From the NCBI GenBank assembly GCA_025267735.1, contig CM046294.1:36425222-36489221 (forward strand): DNA of 64,000 nt, read 5' to 3'. The translations under genes were made by a program, and so were the position numbers. Numbering within the stretch: position 1 is the first letter of the stretch; each line of letters starts with the position of its first letter. The stretch is from Mactra quadrangularis. Its lineage: Eukaryota; Mollusca; Bivalvia; Venerida; Mactridae. Of the stretch, positions 9,907 through 19,200 are shown in pieces. The notes beneath the pieces are model-generated. The model made no database searches and was not told the DNA's origin. It saw nothing but the letters and a program-made list of their open reading frames with translations.

Positions 9907-10886
9907 GGCGTCACACTGTCCCGATATAAGCACAAGATGGACATTCGAATAAAGAAAAGTTTAAATTCGGATCTGATTGTTATAAGATCCCGCCATTCGT
10001 AAGGGGATCTTTTGCCATTGTATGATCATCGGCTGAATTTTTAGGCCACGGCGACAACTTCGTGAGCGATCGCAAAATTTTTAGCATGCTAAAAAATCGC
10101 CGGAAGTCATTGCGAAGGTTTATTTTCGTGTTGAATTCGTACCTCAATTTTGGGCATCGTAAGGCCGTCGTAAAGCCTTCTTGACAATCGTGTAGTATTC
10201 GTCTTTACTCCGTGTGATCATCGGTGCCATCTAGCATTTTTCGCCTCAAGAAGACAATACGAGGGAAACAAGAAGTTATGCGATTGTCTGAGGAAGGCAT
10301 CACGACTACGCGAAGCCCCCGGGATACCGTCGTGTCGATATCGTATTTTGGTACGATGACATCGAGATGGCACTACGATGTGGACCGAATAATGTCCTTG
10401 GAATACTACTAGCCTTTTAAAAGAAAATAAAATGCCTTCTTCCCCATTGTTCTTATTACCTTCAGTATAACTATTAACTCTCCATATCCAGGCGCGTTGT
10501 AGATCTTTGCTATTCTTGCATACATGTTTCGAGTTTTTCTGAGGACCATGAACAGGGAGTCACGTGACGCTTTCGTGACTGCATTCTTACACATACTCAC
10601 AATACGACGTCGCATACCCATCGTGTGGCCTTCGCATGTCCTGCTTTTTACAACTTGGTAAAAATCTGCGTCTTTCAGGTGACTTCGTGAGTAGATCGGA
10701 TGCGATTGCGTGAAATATAGAATGATGCGTGTGTGGATCGGATGCGATCGAGTGGCTTTCTGTAGGAATCGTACTTGCTTCGGGTGCTGATTGATTGTCG
10801 GCCAATTTCGGGCCCATCTTCGTACGATATTAAAAATTCCAAAGTCGTATGTCCATCGGGTGTCAATTTCGGGACAGTGTGACGCC
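9907..10886. mobile_element. 980-bp TIR element nested in gag, left arm
   Basis: Ends are GGCGTCACACTGTCCCGA (9907-9924) and its exact complement (10,869-10,886). The TIR homology continues imperfectly for about 25 more bases (GATGGACAT, CGA). The interior is rich in TCGTA/TACGA and CGATC motifs. It has no domain-bearing ORF and no convincing target duplication. A non-autonomous DNA transposon that inserted after the retroelement. Confidence 0.75.
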
Positions 10887-10988
10887 GGCTTATAGAAAGA
10901 AATGTAGCCGATGACTAACCTATGCAAACCAAACATGTGTATTTTGATATTTTTAGAAGTACTTTATACTTCCTTTGAGGAGGGCTAT

Positions 10989-11536
10989 TGTCAAAATAAC
11001 GATTTTTATTGAAAAAGAAACACAATAGTCCGCCATTTTTAAATATTTTGTTTTGACATTGCTATGACGTGACATCATAATGGTGTCTTTTCACCTGTTC
11101 GCGCTTTGTATATAAATATATATATATATTATGTGGGTTTTTTGTCAATAAAGCGGAGTGGAAACAAAGTCAGTTCGGAGAGTTAATCTCAATTGTCAAA
11201 AGTTAGGAAGTCCAGCGTTACCATCGAAGACCTGTTTCCGAGAGATAAAGAGGAGACCTGCTGCCGAGAGAAAAAGGGGAGACCTGTTGCCGAGGTTAAA
11301 GAAAAGACTTGCTGCCGAGAGATAAAGAGAATACTTGCTGCTTAAAGAAGAGCATACCTGCTGAGATAAAGAAAATACGGAAGCAAGTCCACTCAAGAAA
11401 ATCAGGGAGACTTACTTTGGAAGCAAGTCTCTCTAAGAAAACAGGGACTTGCTTAGGAAGCAAGTCCCCTAAAAAACAAAGAAAAGAAAAGGAAGGCTTA
11501 CTGGGAAATTTAAAGTATTTTCACCTAAAATCTTGA
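10989..11536 (+). repeat. 3' LTR, left arm
   Basis: Starts TGTCAAAATAACG just after a purine tract. It contains a TATA-rich run (TATATAAATATATATA, about 11,109), an AATAAA poly(A) signal near 11,148 and a 26-bp minisatellite (11,225-11,370), and ends at ATCTTGAAA. An internal block present in the 5' LTR (about 280 bp, including the GCAGACCTTAC repeats) is missing. Confidence 0.7.
11225..11370 (+). repeat. minisatellite in the 3' LTR, left arm
   Basis: About six diverged copies of a roughly 26-bp unit with core AGACCTGCTGCCGAGAGATAAAG. The right arm has about two fewer copies and an 11-bp private insertion, giving the net 41-bp difference between arms. Confidence 0.75.
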
Positions 11537-11867
11537 AACTTACTTCATCTGAAAAGAGAGAATACGCAAGGCAAAAAGTTCCATATTTGTTGACAATATA
11601 ACAAACAAGACATAAAGAACATACACATTTTTAAAATATACATCTTAGTAAAACAGTACCGATTCATTTTTTTATAAAAACTTAGGAAGCAGTAAATTTG
11701 TATTGAATGATTTAAGGGATGACATAACATGGGTTCATATGTGGTGAAGAAATCTTATTCCTACCGTTGTAAACATTGGTAACAATTTATTACAGCAAAA
11801 AGTTGTAATTCTTAATCAATAAATATTGTTTTCTCTTCAACAATTACAGAACGACGTTCATACTTAC

Positions 11868-12152
11868 ATACAACTACTACGGAGACATCTTTTGTCTCAG
11901 TTGTAAAATAAGTTTGTTGAGATGTACATGTACATGTTCCTTCATGTGTTCTTGACACATTCCATGTTAATGTTGTAATAATATTTTGATTAGAGTTGGA
12001 GGTTGATTGGTTTGTTGGTGAAAACTTGTCACATGTCCATGATATTGTCGGTGTAGGATTTCCACCTCTTATCGTACAGGTCAACGTCACAGAAGTATGT
12101 TCCTTCACACGATATTGTTTACCTTGAAGTATGTATGGATCATCTGCCGTGC
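11868..12152 (-). CDS. Ig domain 3 exon, left arm
   Basis: Mirror of the right-arm exon 45,111-45,395. It is open, with the same Cys/Trp signature (LTCTIRGGNPTP, ISWTC, CTCTSQ) and GT/AG borders. Confidence 0.75.
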
Positions 12153-12361
12153 CTGAAATTGCACAAATTTCTCTTGAAATATGATTTGAATTAAGTTGGA
12201 TGTTTTATTACTTAAATTGGATTACATGCTTATTATTTGAAATGTCTATCGAATTCACAACAATTTATCAGAAAAAGAATCATACATATAACGATTCAAA
12301 CGAGTCAGAGATGTCAAACCTTTCATTGTCAAACAATATGGCTAATACATACTTTGAATTA

Positions 12362-12440
12362 CATATCGATGGCATAGTTCTAAAAGAGGATATATTGTAT
12401 AGTATCAGTTATCCCATTTTAGCACTATGCCATCAATATG
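12362..12440. repeat. 79-bp hairpin in the Ig2/Ig3 intron, left arm
   Basis: CATATCGATGGCATAGTTCT pairs with the segment ending AGCACTATGCCATCAATATG, and the pairing continues inward through AT-rich sequence. A miniature foldback element in an intron. Confidence 0.65.
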
Positions 12441-12672
12441 CAATAATCAACATAAGGAATGTAAATATTAAAACACACGTAAAGAAACAATTTCATTTTA
12501 CGAAATCATTATGACAGTATGGCGTATATTTTAATTCTTTACTTTGTGCTATAGTATGATGTTTCTATATGCAGTTTATTATAGATAAACTTCTGAACAA
12601 ACAAGTCAATGAAGAAAAATGTGGTTTACTATATTCATATATTAAACTATCACTTGCTCTTTCTATACTTAC

Positions 12673-13005
12673 ACAGAACGTTCAATAAAATATTCTTATT
12701 GGATCTAACTGGATTTGTGTTGACAGAATTGTTAGCTGTACAGTATATCATGGTGTGACTATGTTGTCGTCGTAGTACAAAATGAAGTGTACTAGTGACA
12801 ACGCTTAAATCATTGTAGTCAGTCGTTGTAGTTATATTTTCTGTTATATGAGTAATATCGTTACTGTTTCCATTTGGGTGTCGATACCAATATACAAAAG
12901 CAGCAGGTCTTGCTGTTGATGTTGTACATTTAAATTCTATTACTGTGAGTTCTTTGAAATTAACAAGATATTCAGCAGGTGTCATCGTAACGGATGTTAC
13001 CGGAG
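12673..13005 (-). CDS. Ig domain 2 exon, left arm
   Basis: Mirror of 44,258-44,590. It is open. One residue differs between arms (TTSTARP here, TTPTARP in the right arm). Confidence 0.75.
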
Positions 13006-13410
13006 CTGAAATTTAGCATTGTTGCAATGATAAAGCAATCAATGTTACTTTATAAATCAAGACGCAAGATACAAGTATGGATTTTTGATTAATTCTAAGT
13101 ACTAATTTCATAAATACGATATTAAAATCACTACGTGCGTTTATCGGGTATCAAATAACTTTAAAGAAAGATATATTTTGATTTTTTTACCAATAATCAC
13201 ACTATTGCTGAAATACATGAAACATAAGCATTATTGATACCATTTGTGTTGAACGAGGACATTCATTTCAATGTAAGTATTCGCAAGTGCATGTTGTTTC
13301 TGTCATTTACAAATTATTTGACATTGTCAATGTCGTTTATTATATATTCGCTTATATTGACATCAATTCAACAATCTTAAAACAAATACCGAATGATGAC
13401 ATTTACCTAC

Positions 13411-13753
13411 CATTTACTTTGACGATCCAGTTTGATCCTGTAACTTCTGACTGACCAAATGGTATACACATATACATGACATTATGTTCACTTATTTGAA
13501 CATTTAATCTTTTACTTAATACTCTGTTTTGTTACAGGTATAGTTATATTCGTTAGTCTCGTCTAGAAATGTTGTACCTTGTGTAGTACATTGTCCATTC
13601 TGTACACTCATAACAGCTGTGGTTGATCCTAACATATTCCAGTTGACATATAGTACATCAGATGATACTCTACATATAAAGGTGACGTTGTCTCCTACCG
13701 TTATCTCTTTGACATTGAATGTTACGGTTTGATCAAAATACACTGTTCTCCAT
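13411..13753 (-). pseudogene. Ig domain 1 exon, left arm, frameshifted with an in-frame stop
   Basis: Homologous to 43,508-43,852. Splice borders are intact, but the exon is 2 bp shorter because of two separate single-base deletions, and TAA replaces CAA after the NKTEY sequence. The upstream frameshift puts the N-terminal residues out of frame with the Ig core. Confidence 0.7.
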
Positions 13754-14280
13754 CTGAAACCCAACATATTATACCATATTATATTTATAAAATAAAAACC
13801 ATTTAACATAATAGATGTGCTTTTCAATTGATGTAGGTGAAGGGTTAAATAGTTTTATTATATAAATAAAAAAACACATACTAACTTGGAATTCAAACTC
13901 CAACAAAAAAATTACTAACCATATCATGTTCGTTATTATCTTACTATAACTATGTTTTGTACTATGTCTGCATGTCTTAAACAGTTTATTATAATTTATT
14001 AAATTCAGTTTGGATACCATAAAGATATAAGAAGCTACAAAGGCAGACCAGATCTACCAAATATAAATGTATGAACAAACACAACTTTAGCTATTAAGGC
14101 TAAATCTCATCATTTATATCGAGCTTTTAATACGTATAACATTTTACTTAATATGATATTATTATACTCAAACTTTGTTTTTGAAATGTACAATATTGTT
14201 GTGTATTATTACTATGAACTGTAAAACTATGTATTATGTTGTTTTTACCTAATAAAAGACTTGTTGAGTAGTTGAGTAGC
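13754..14280. other. 5' side of the left IgSF gene
   Basis: AT-rich sequence upstream of Ig1. The missing start/signal-peptide exon should lie here or further toward the satellite. A short hydrophobic frame (MIWLVIFLLEFEFQ, near 13,900-13,935 on the minus strand; near 43,336 in the right arm) ends at a GT but in the wrong phase (0, while Ig1 needs 1), so I do not call it. The right-arm counterpart is 42,981-43,507. Confidence 0.35.
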
Positions 14281-15085
14281 ATTCCCGGGATAGGGGCAGG
14301 TGTCCTCTCTTGGTTTCACCAAAACGCTATCAGATCATATTTGGTTTCAACATAAGATAATCCGATGTTACCCTTTCAAAATTAACTAATATACAAATGA
14401 CTGACAAATCAAACTAAAAGCCAATCGAAACCAAGAGGGGGGCTCCTACTCTTTGGATGGTCTGTAAGAACCTGGTGCCCATGGTCTTGGAGGCTGTCTA
14501 TCTTTGTTTATCTCTGGTGGCGCTGCTTTTACAGGCATGTTTGCTAGTACCAAAAGCCCTAATTCGGTATAAGGGCCACAAACACAAAACAAAGCACACA
14601 AATATCACCCATATTCAAGTAAGTTTTGACAAACATGTTAAATCTAAAAATAGCCAAAAACTAGGTCATGATCCAGTTAACACTCGTATATAAGTCACTC
14701 AATCAGCACCCACGAGCATACACAACACACAACCCATAAAACTAGAAAGCATCCAAACATACTCAGGCACATGAAACAATTCATCCAGTTAACAAGCATA
14801 GAGTAATTTTAATAATTTTACTAGGGAAATCTCCATACTTTAGGTGCTGAATTAGCAAAATAGGGATTACCTATCTTTGGCATACTGAATTACAGCATCT
14901 CTGGCAACGTATCACCAAACCCAATATACCTAATTATATCGGGTCTTTTTCAAAATTTGACCTCTAATTTAGATCTCAAAAACAATCTTTTTGGGGTGAA
15001 AGGTCACACCCCGGGGTATGCACATAATGCATCTTTTTAGAGCGGACGGACCCTTAAATAAACTCTAATCAGTCAGTCAGTCATA
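14281..15085. other. unrecognised, probably repetitive segment, left arm
   Basis: Less AT-rich than its surroundings, with a TCAGTCAGTCAGTCA simple repeat at its inner end (15,068-15,085) and CTTGGTTTC blocks in both orientations at its outer end (about 14,310 and 14,430). It contains one 30-codon ORF on the minus strand. It may be a short retroelement or the end of one. I could not place it in a family. The right-arm copy is about 42,176-42,980. Confidence 0.3.
14446..14538 (-). CDS. 30-aa Pro/Lys-rich ORF, left arm
   Basis: ATG to TAG, encoding a protein that starts MPVKAAPPEINKDRQPPRPW and ends SYRPSKE. It is basic and proline-rich, and unlike the random AT-rich frames nearby. The upstream context CAAACATGC is acceptable for initiation. 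I do not recognise it. It may be the N-terminus of a larger spliced or transposon-encoded protein. Confidence 0.3.
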   Translation of the reverse strand: MPVKAAPPEINKDRQPPRPWAPGSYRPSKE

Positions 15086-15619
15086 TTATAACACAATGAA
15101 CGAAACATTAAATGTTATTTTATTTCATTTTAAATTTTCATGTTAACACACTGCCCCAGACGATAGACAATATAAAACTATTTCTTTAGCTCCGTCTGGG
15201 AAGTCAATTATGTGACATAAACAATCTGTTTACAGTAACTGTAGATTTCGTCGACAGCATAGCCAAAAACTTATATTATTTACTCACAGTTCTAAAATAT
15301 GGTGATTTAGTTATTTAATTCTTAAAAGCGCAATGAAATTACAGCTCAAATTATTAGTTAACTTGCAATGAATAATACCACGCAGCGTCCCTTTGAGAAG
15401 TCACAACTATACTGTATTTATGTATGGCTTTGTACTTAACAAATTAAACTATAACTGAAACACAGTTCGGAATACGTTTGCGAATCCGGAAATCTTGCAA
15501 ACTTACTTTTTATTTTTCATCCGATTAATTTCAAATTTTCAATAAATTTAGATCTACATATGGGCAAACCACCAGATATCTTTATTAGAAATATATTTAA
15601 TTTGAAGTCAAAAGTCAAA
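15086..15619. other. AT-rich spacer, left arm
   Basis: I see no gene or clear repeat in this stretch. Its mirror is about 41,642-42,175. Confidence 0.4.
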
Positions 15620-15985
15620 ATTCCCATGGGAATTGGCAGAATTCCATGGGAAAATGGCTCTCCAATGAGAATTTTATGGGAGAACTATATCATATTATTA
15701 TAAGGGAATTTTCTCCCATTAACAAATATGGGAGAAAAATTCCATTTTTTCAAATTCATCTATATTTTGAGACAGAATTTGATGGATCTATCAGCACATA
15801 ACATTATTAGTAAGACAAAATGCATAGTTTGTCACTTTCAAAGCATTTACACACCATTTAAGAATTCTCCGATATTATAAATGGGAATTTTTTACCATGG
15901 GAGAATTCTCCCATTAAGAAAATGAGATTTCTCCCATGGGAGACTTTCTTCAATTTCTGTATATGGGATTTATCCCAGGGGAAAA
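15620..15985. repeat. cluster of palindromic TCCCATGGGA sites, left arm
   Basis: Roughly a dozen copies or half-copies of TTCTCCCATGGGAGAA-like sequence: TTCCCATGGGAA near 15,624, TTCCATGGGAAAA near 15,641, ATTTTCTCCCATT near 15,708, ATATGGGAGAAAAATTCC near 15,727, ACCATGGGAGAATTCTCCC near 15,895, TTTCTCCCATGGGAGAC near 15,930. They are closely spaced just outside the satellite. This could be a subterminal transposase-site cluster or a protein-binding array. Confidence 0.65.
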
Positions 15986-16272
15986 TTCACTCATTCTGAA
16001 AGTAGGATTTCCTAATATATTAGATTTGCATATTTGTTAGAGAATATCTAAGGGAACTGTTTTTTAATGACTAGATATTGCCGTTTATTTACTTTTTGAC
16101 CGTAATTTCATGAGTAAATCATTTTTGTTGAAAACAGTTATGTGGCCTTTTTATAAACTAGACGGATTTCTAGTTGAGGGAATGGGCGAGTTCCAGTTTG
16201 GGGAATGGGCTAGGAGACTGGAGTTTCTGCGAGCCAGAAGGCAAAGTTCTGGCAAAAACGGGAATTTCCCAA

Positions 16273-19200
16273 CGGGAAAGCGTGAGGCCAGGTAATGCTT
16301 CTAAATGGTTTCCTACTGTAATTAACATGGATACTCAGTTCTATTCAACTCAGAGGTGTGAAAGCCCAGCCACGCAGGCGTTTGCGCGCTATATCCGTTG
16401 GAGATGGATCGGAACCGCCTATGAAATCCCCACTTTTGGCCTGGAAATGCCCCGGGATGACAATGTCATTGTCTCCCGGGGCATTTCCAGGCCAAAAGTG
16501 GGGATTTCATAGGCTTTTTATTTAAGCCTGGCCTAAAACAGTACTTGTTGGACAGGTGCGCGTATGCAGAAAATGTCAGTTTTTGAGCTAAAAACTTAGC
16601 GTCACGAAACCGCCCCAAGGATGATGGGGTTTGTTCGGGGGGTCAAGTCGGTCAAGGTAAAGCGCGTAACCGGGGTCCTAAAGCGATGTGAATAGCTGGG
16701 GCCTCGATTTTGCGTTTCAGGGGTCCCAAATATGAAAATTCTGCACTATTGCCTTCAGAGCTGTCTGACCCCCTTAAAACAGGTTTTTGGGGCTAAGGTC
16801 CACCTAGGACGCTGAGGAAACTTATATTCGGACCCGCTGGGACCTTCTTAGGCCAAAACTGGAGAAAAAATGTTTCGTGAAATTTTGAACTTTGCGACAG
16901 GTCCGCGTATGCAGAAAATGTCAGTTTTTGAGCGAAAAACTTAGCGTCACGAAACCGCCCCAAGGATGATGGGGTCTGTTTGAGGGGTCAAGTTGGTCAA
17001 GGTAAAGCGCGTAACCGGGGTCCTAAAGTTGTGCGGATAGCGGGGGCCTCAATTTTGCGTTTCAGGGGTCCCAAATATGAAAATTCTGCACTATTGCCTT
17101 CATAGCTGTCTGACCCTCATAAAACAGGTTTTTGGGGCTTAGATCCACCTAAAACGCTGAGGAAACTTACATTCGGACCCGCTGGGACCTTCTTAGGCCA
17201 AAACTGGAGAAAAAAAAATTTCGTGAAATTTTGAACTTTGCGACAGGTCCGCGTATGCAGAAAATTCAAGAAATTGCAAATTTTGGTGCGGAGGATTCAG
17301 AGTCGCCAAACGGGCCGGTTGGTGGGTGGGGTTGGTCGGTGAAGTCAAATCGGTCAAGGAAACCCGCATAACCGGGGTTCGCAAGTCAAACGGGAAAGCG
17401 TGAGGCCAGGTAATGTTTCTCCAATGGTTTCCTACTGTAATTAACAGGGATACTCAGTTCTATTCATCTCAGAGGTGTGAAAGCCCAGCCACACAGGCGT
17501 TTGCGCGCTATATCCGTTGGAGATGGATCGGAACCGCCTATGAAATCCCCACTTTTGGCCTGGAAATGCCCCGGGATGACAATGTCATTGTCTCCCGGGG
17601 CATTTCCAGGCCAAAAGTGGGGATTTCATAGGCTTTTTATTTAAGCCTGGCCTAAAACTGTACTTGTTGGACAGGTGCGCGTATGCAGAAAATGTCAGTT
17701 TTTGAGCTAAAAACTTAGCGTCACGAAACCGCCCCAAGGATGATGGGGTCTGTTCGGGGGTTCAAGTCGGTCAAGGTAAAGCGCGTAACCGGGGTCCTAA
17801 AGCGGTGTGGATAGCGGGGGCCTCGATTTTGCGTTTCAGGGGTCCCAAATATGAAAATTCTGCACTATTGCCTTCAGAGCTCTCTGACCCCCTTAAAACA
17901 GGTTTTTGGGGCTAAGGTCCACCTAGGACGCTGAGGAAACTTATATTCGGACCCGCTGGGACCTTCTTAGGCCAAAACTGGAGAAAAAAAATTTTCGTGA
18001 AATTTTGAACTTTGCGACAGGTCCGCGTATGCAGAAAATGTCAGTTTATGAGCGAAAAACTTAGCGTCACGAAACCGCCCCAAGGATGATGGGGTCTGTT
18101 CGGGGGGTCAAGTCGGTCAAGGTAAAGCGCGTAACCGGGGTCCTAAAGCGGTGCGGATAGCGGGGGCCTCGATTTTTCGTTTCAGTGGTCCCAAATATGA
18201 AAATTCTGCACTATTGCCTTCAGAGCTGTCTGACCCCCTTAAAACAGGTTTTTGGGGCTAAGGTCCACCTAGGACGCTGAGGAAACTAATATTCGGACCC
18301 GCTGGGACCTTCTTAGGCCAAAACTGGAGAAAAAATTTTTTCCTGAAATTTTGAACTTTGCGACAGGTCCGCGTATGCAGAAAATGTCAGTTTTTGAGCT
18401 AAAAACTTAGCGTCACGATACCGCCCCAAGGATGATGGGGTCTGTTCGGGGGGTCAAGTCGGTCAAGGTAAAGCGCGTAACCGGGGTCCTAAAGCGGTGC
18501 GGATAGCGGGTGCCTCGATTTTGCGTTTCAGGGGTCCCAAATATGAAAATTCTGCACTATTGCCTTCAGAGCTGTCTGACCCCCTTAAAACAGGTTTTTG
18601 GGGCTTAGATCCACCTAAAACGCTGAGGAAACTTACATTCGGACCCGCTGGGACCTTCTTAGGCCAAAACTGGAGAAAAAAAAATTTCGTGAAATTTTGA
18701 ACTTTGCGACAGGTCCGCGTATGCAGAAAATTCAAGAAATTGCAAATTTTGGTGCGGAGGATTCAGAGTCGCCAAACGGGCCGGTTGGTGGGTGGGGTTG
18801 GTCGGTGAAGTCAAATCGGTCAAGGAAACGCGCACAACCGGGGTTCGCAAGTCAAACGGGAAAGCGTGAGGCCAGGTAATGTTTCTCCAATGGTTTTCTA
18901 CTGTAATTAACAGGGATTCTCAGTTCTATTCATCTCAGAGGTGTGAAAGCCCAGCCACACAGGCGTTTGCGCGCTATATCCGTTGGAGATGGATCGGAAC
19001 CGCCTATGAAATCCCCACTTTTGGCCTGGAAATGCCCCGGGATGACAATGTCATTGTCTCCCGGGGCATTTCCAGGCCAAAAGTGGGGATTTCATAGGCT
19101 TTTTATTTAAGCCTGGCCTAAAACTGTACTTGTTGGACAGGTGCGCGTATGCAGAAAATGTCAGTTTTTGAGCTAAAAACTTAGCGTCACGAAACCGCCC

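Larger units (their letters stand above)
8438..11536 (+). mobile_element. pol-less LTR retroelement carcass in the IgSF intron, left arm
   Basis: A partial 5' LTR (8438-8838, ending TTGACA), a primer-binding site complementary to tRNA-Pro (8841-8858), a gag pseudogene with a CCHC knuckle, a nested TIR element (9907-10,886), a purine tract (TTGAGGAGGG, about 10,975-10,984) and a 3' LTR (10,989-11,536, starting TGTCAA). The LTRs share the AAGTCTCT to GGCTTACTGGGAA block and the TTTAAAGTATTTTCACCTAA block. The 5' LTR lacks its front, and the 3' LTR lacks an internal stretch that the 5' LTR keeps. Protease, reverse transcriptase and integrase are absent. It lies antisense to the host gene. Confidence 0.8.
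7564..13753 (-). pseudogene. IgSF-FN3 membrane protein gene, left arm copy, first Ig exon broken
   Basis: Five minus-strand exons match the right-arm gene: 13,753-13,411 (Ig1), 13,005-12,673 (Ig2), 12,152-11,868 (Ig3), 8,312-8,016 (FN3) and 7,712-7,564 (membrane exon, stop at its 3' end). Splice borders are kept. The Ig1 exon is 343 bp against 345 in the right copy. One A is missing near its start, shifting the frame, and a CAA codon has become TAA with a further base lost just after. The other four exons are open. It is therefore either a damaged paralogue, a damaged allele, or an intact gene with uncorrected read errors. The third recognised intron contains an LTR element. No signal-peptide exon was found. 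Confidence 0.65.

Noticed and set aside
10409..10936. 175-codon minus-strand ORF (and its right-arm twin at 46,286-46,813)
   Set aside because: It runs through the TIR of the nested element into retroelement sequence, with three overlapping frames nearby and no protein signature. A motif-rich TIR interior easily gives such frames.
12200..12514. 104-codon plus-strand ORF
   Set aside because: It lies inside an intron of the minus-strand IgSF gene and crosses a small hairpin element. The translation looks like random AT-rich sequence.
13890..13940. Signal-peptide exon for the IgSF gene (MIWLVIFLLEFEFQ)
   Set aside because: Its only donor is phase 0, whereas the Ig1 exon needs one preceding codon base. 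The peptide is also short and lacks a clear cleavage site.
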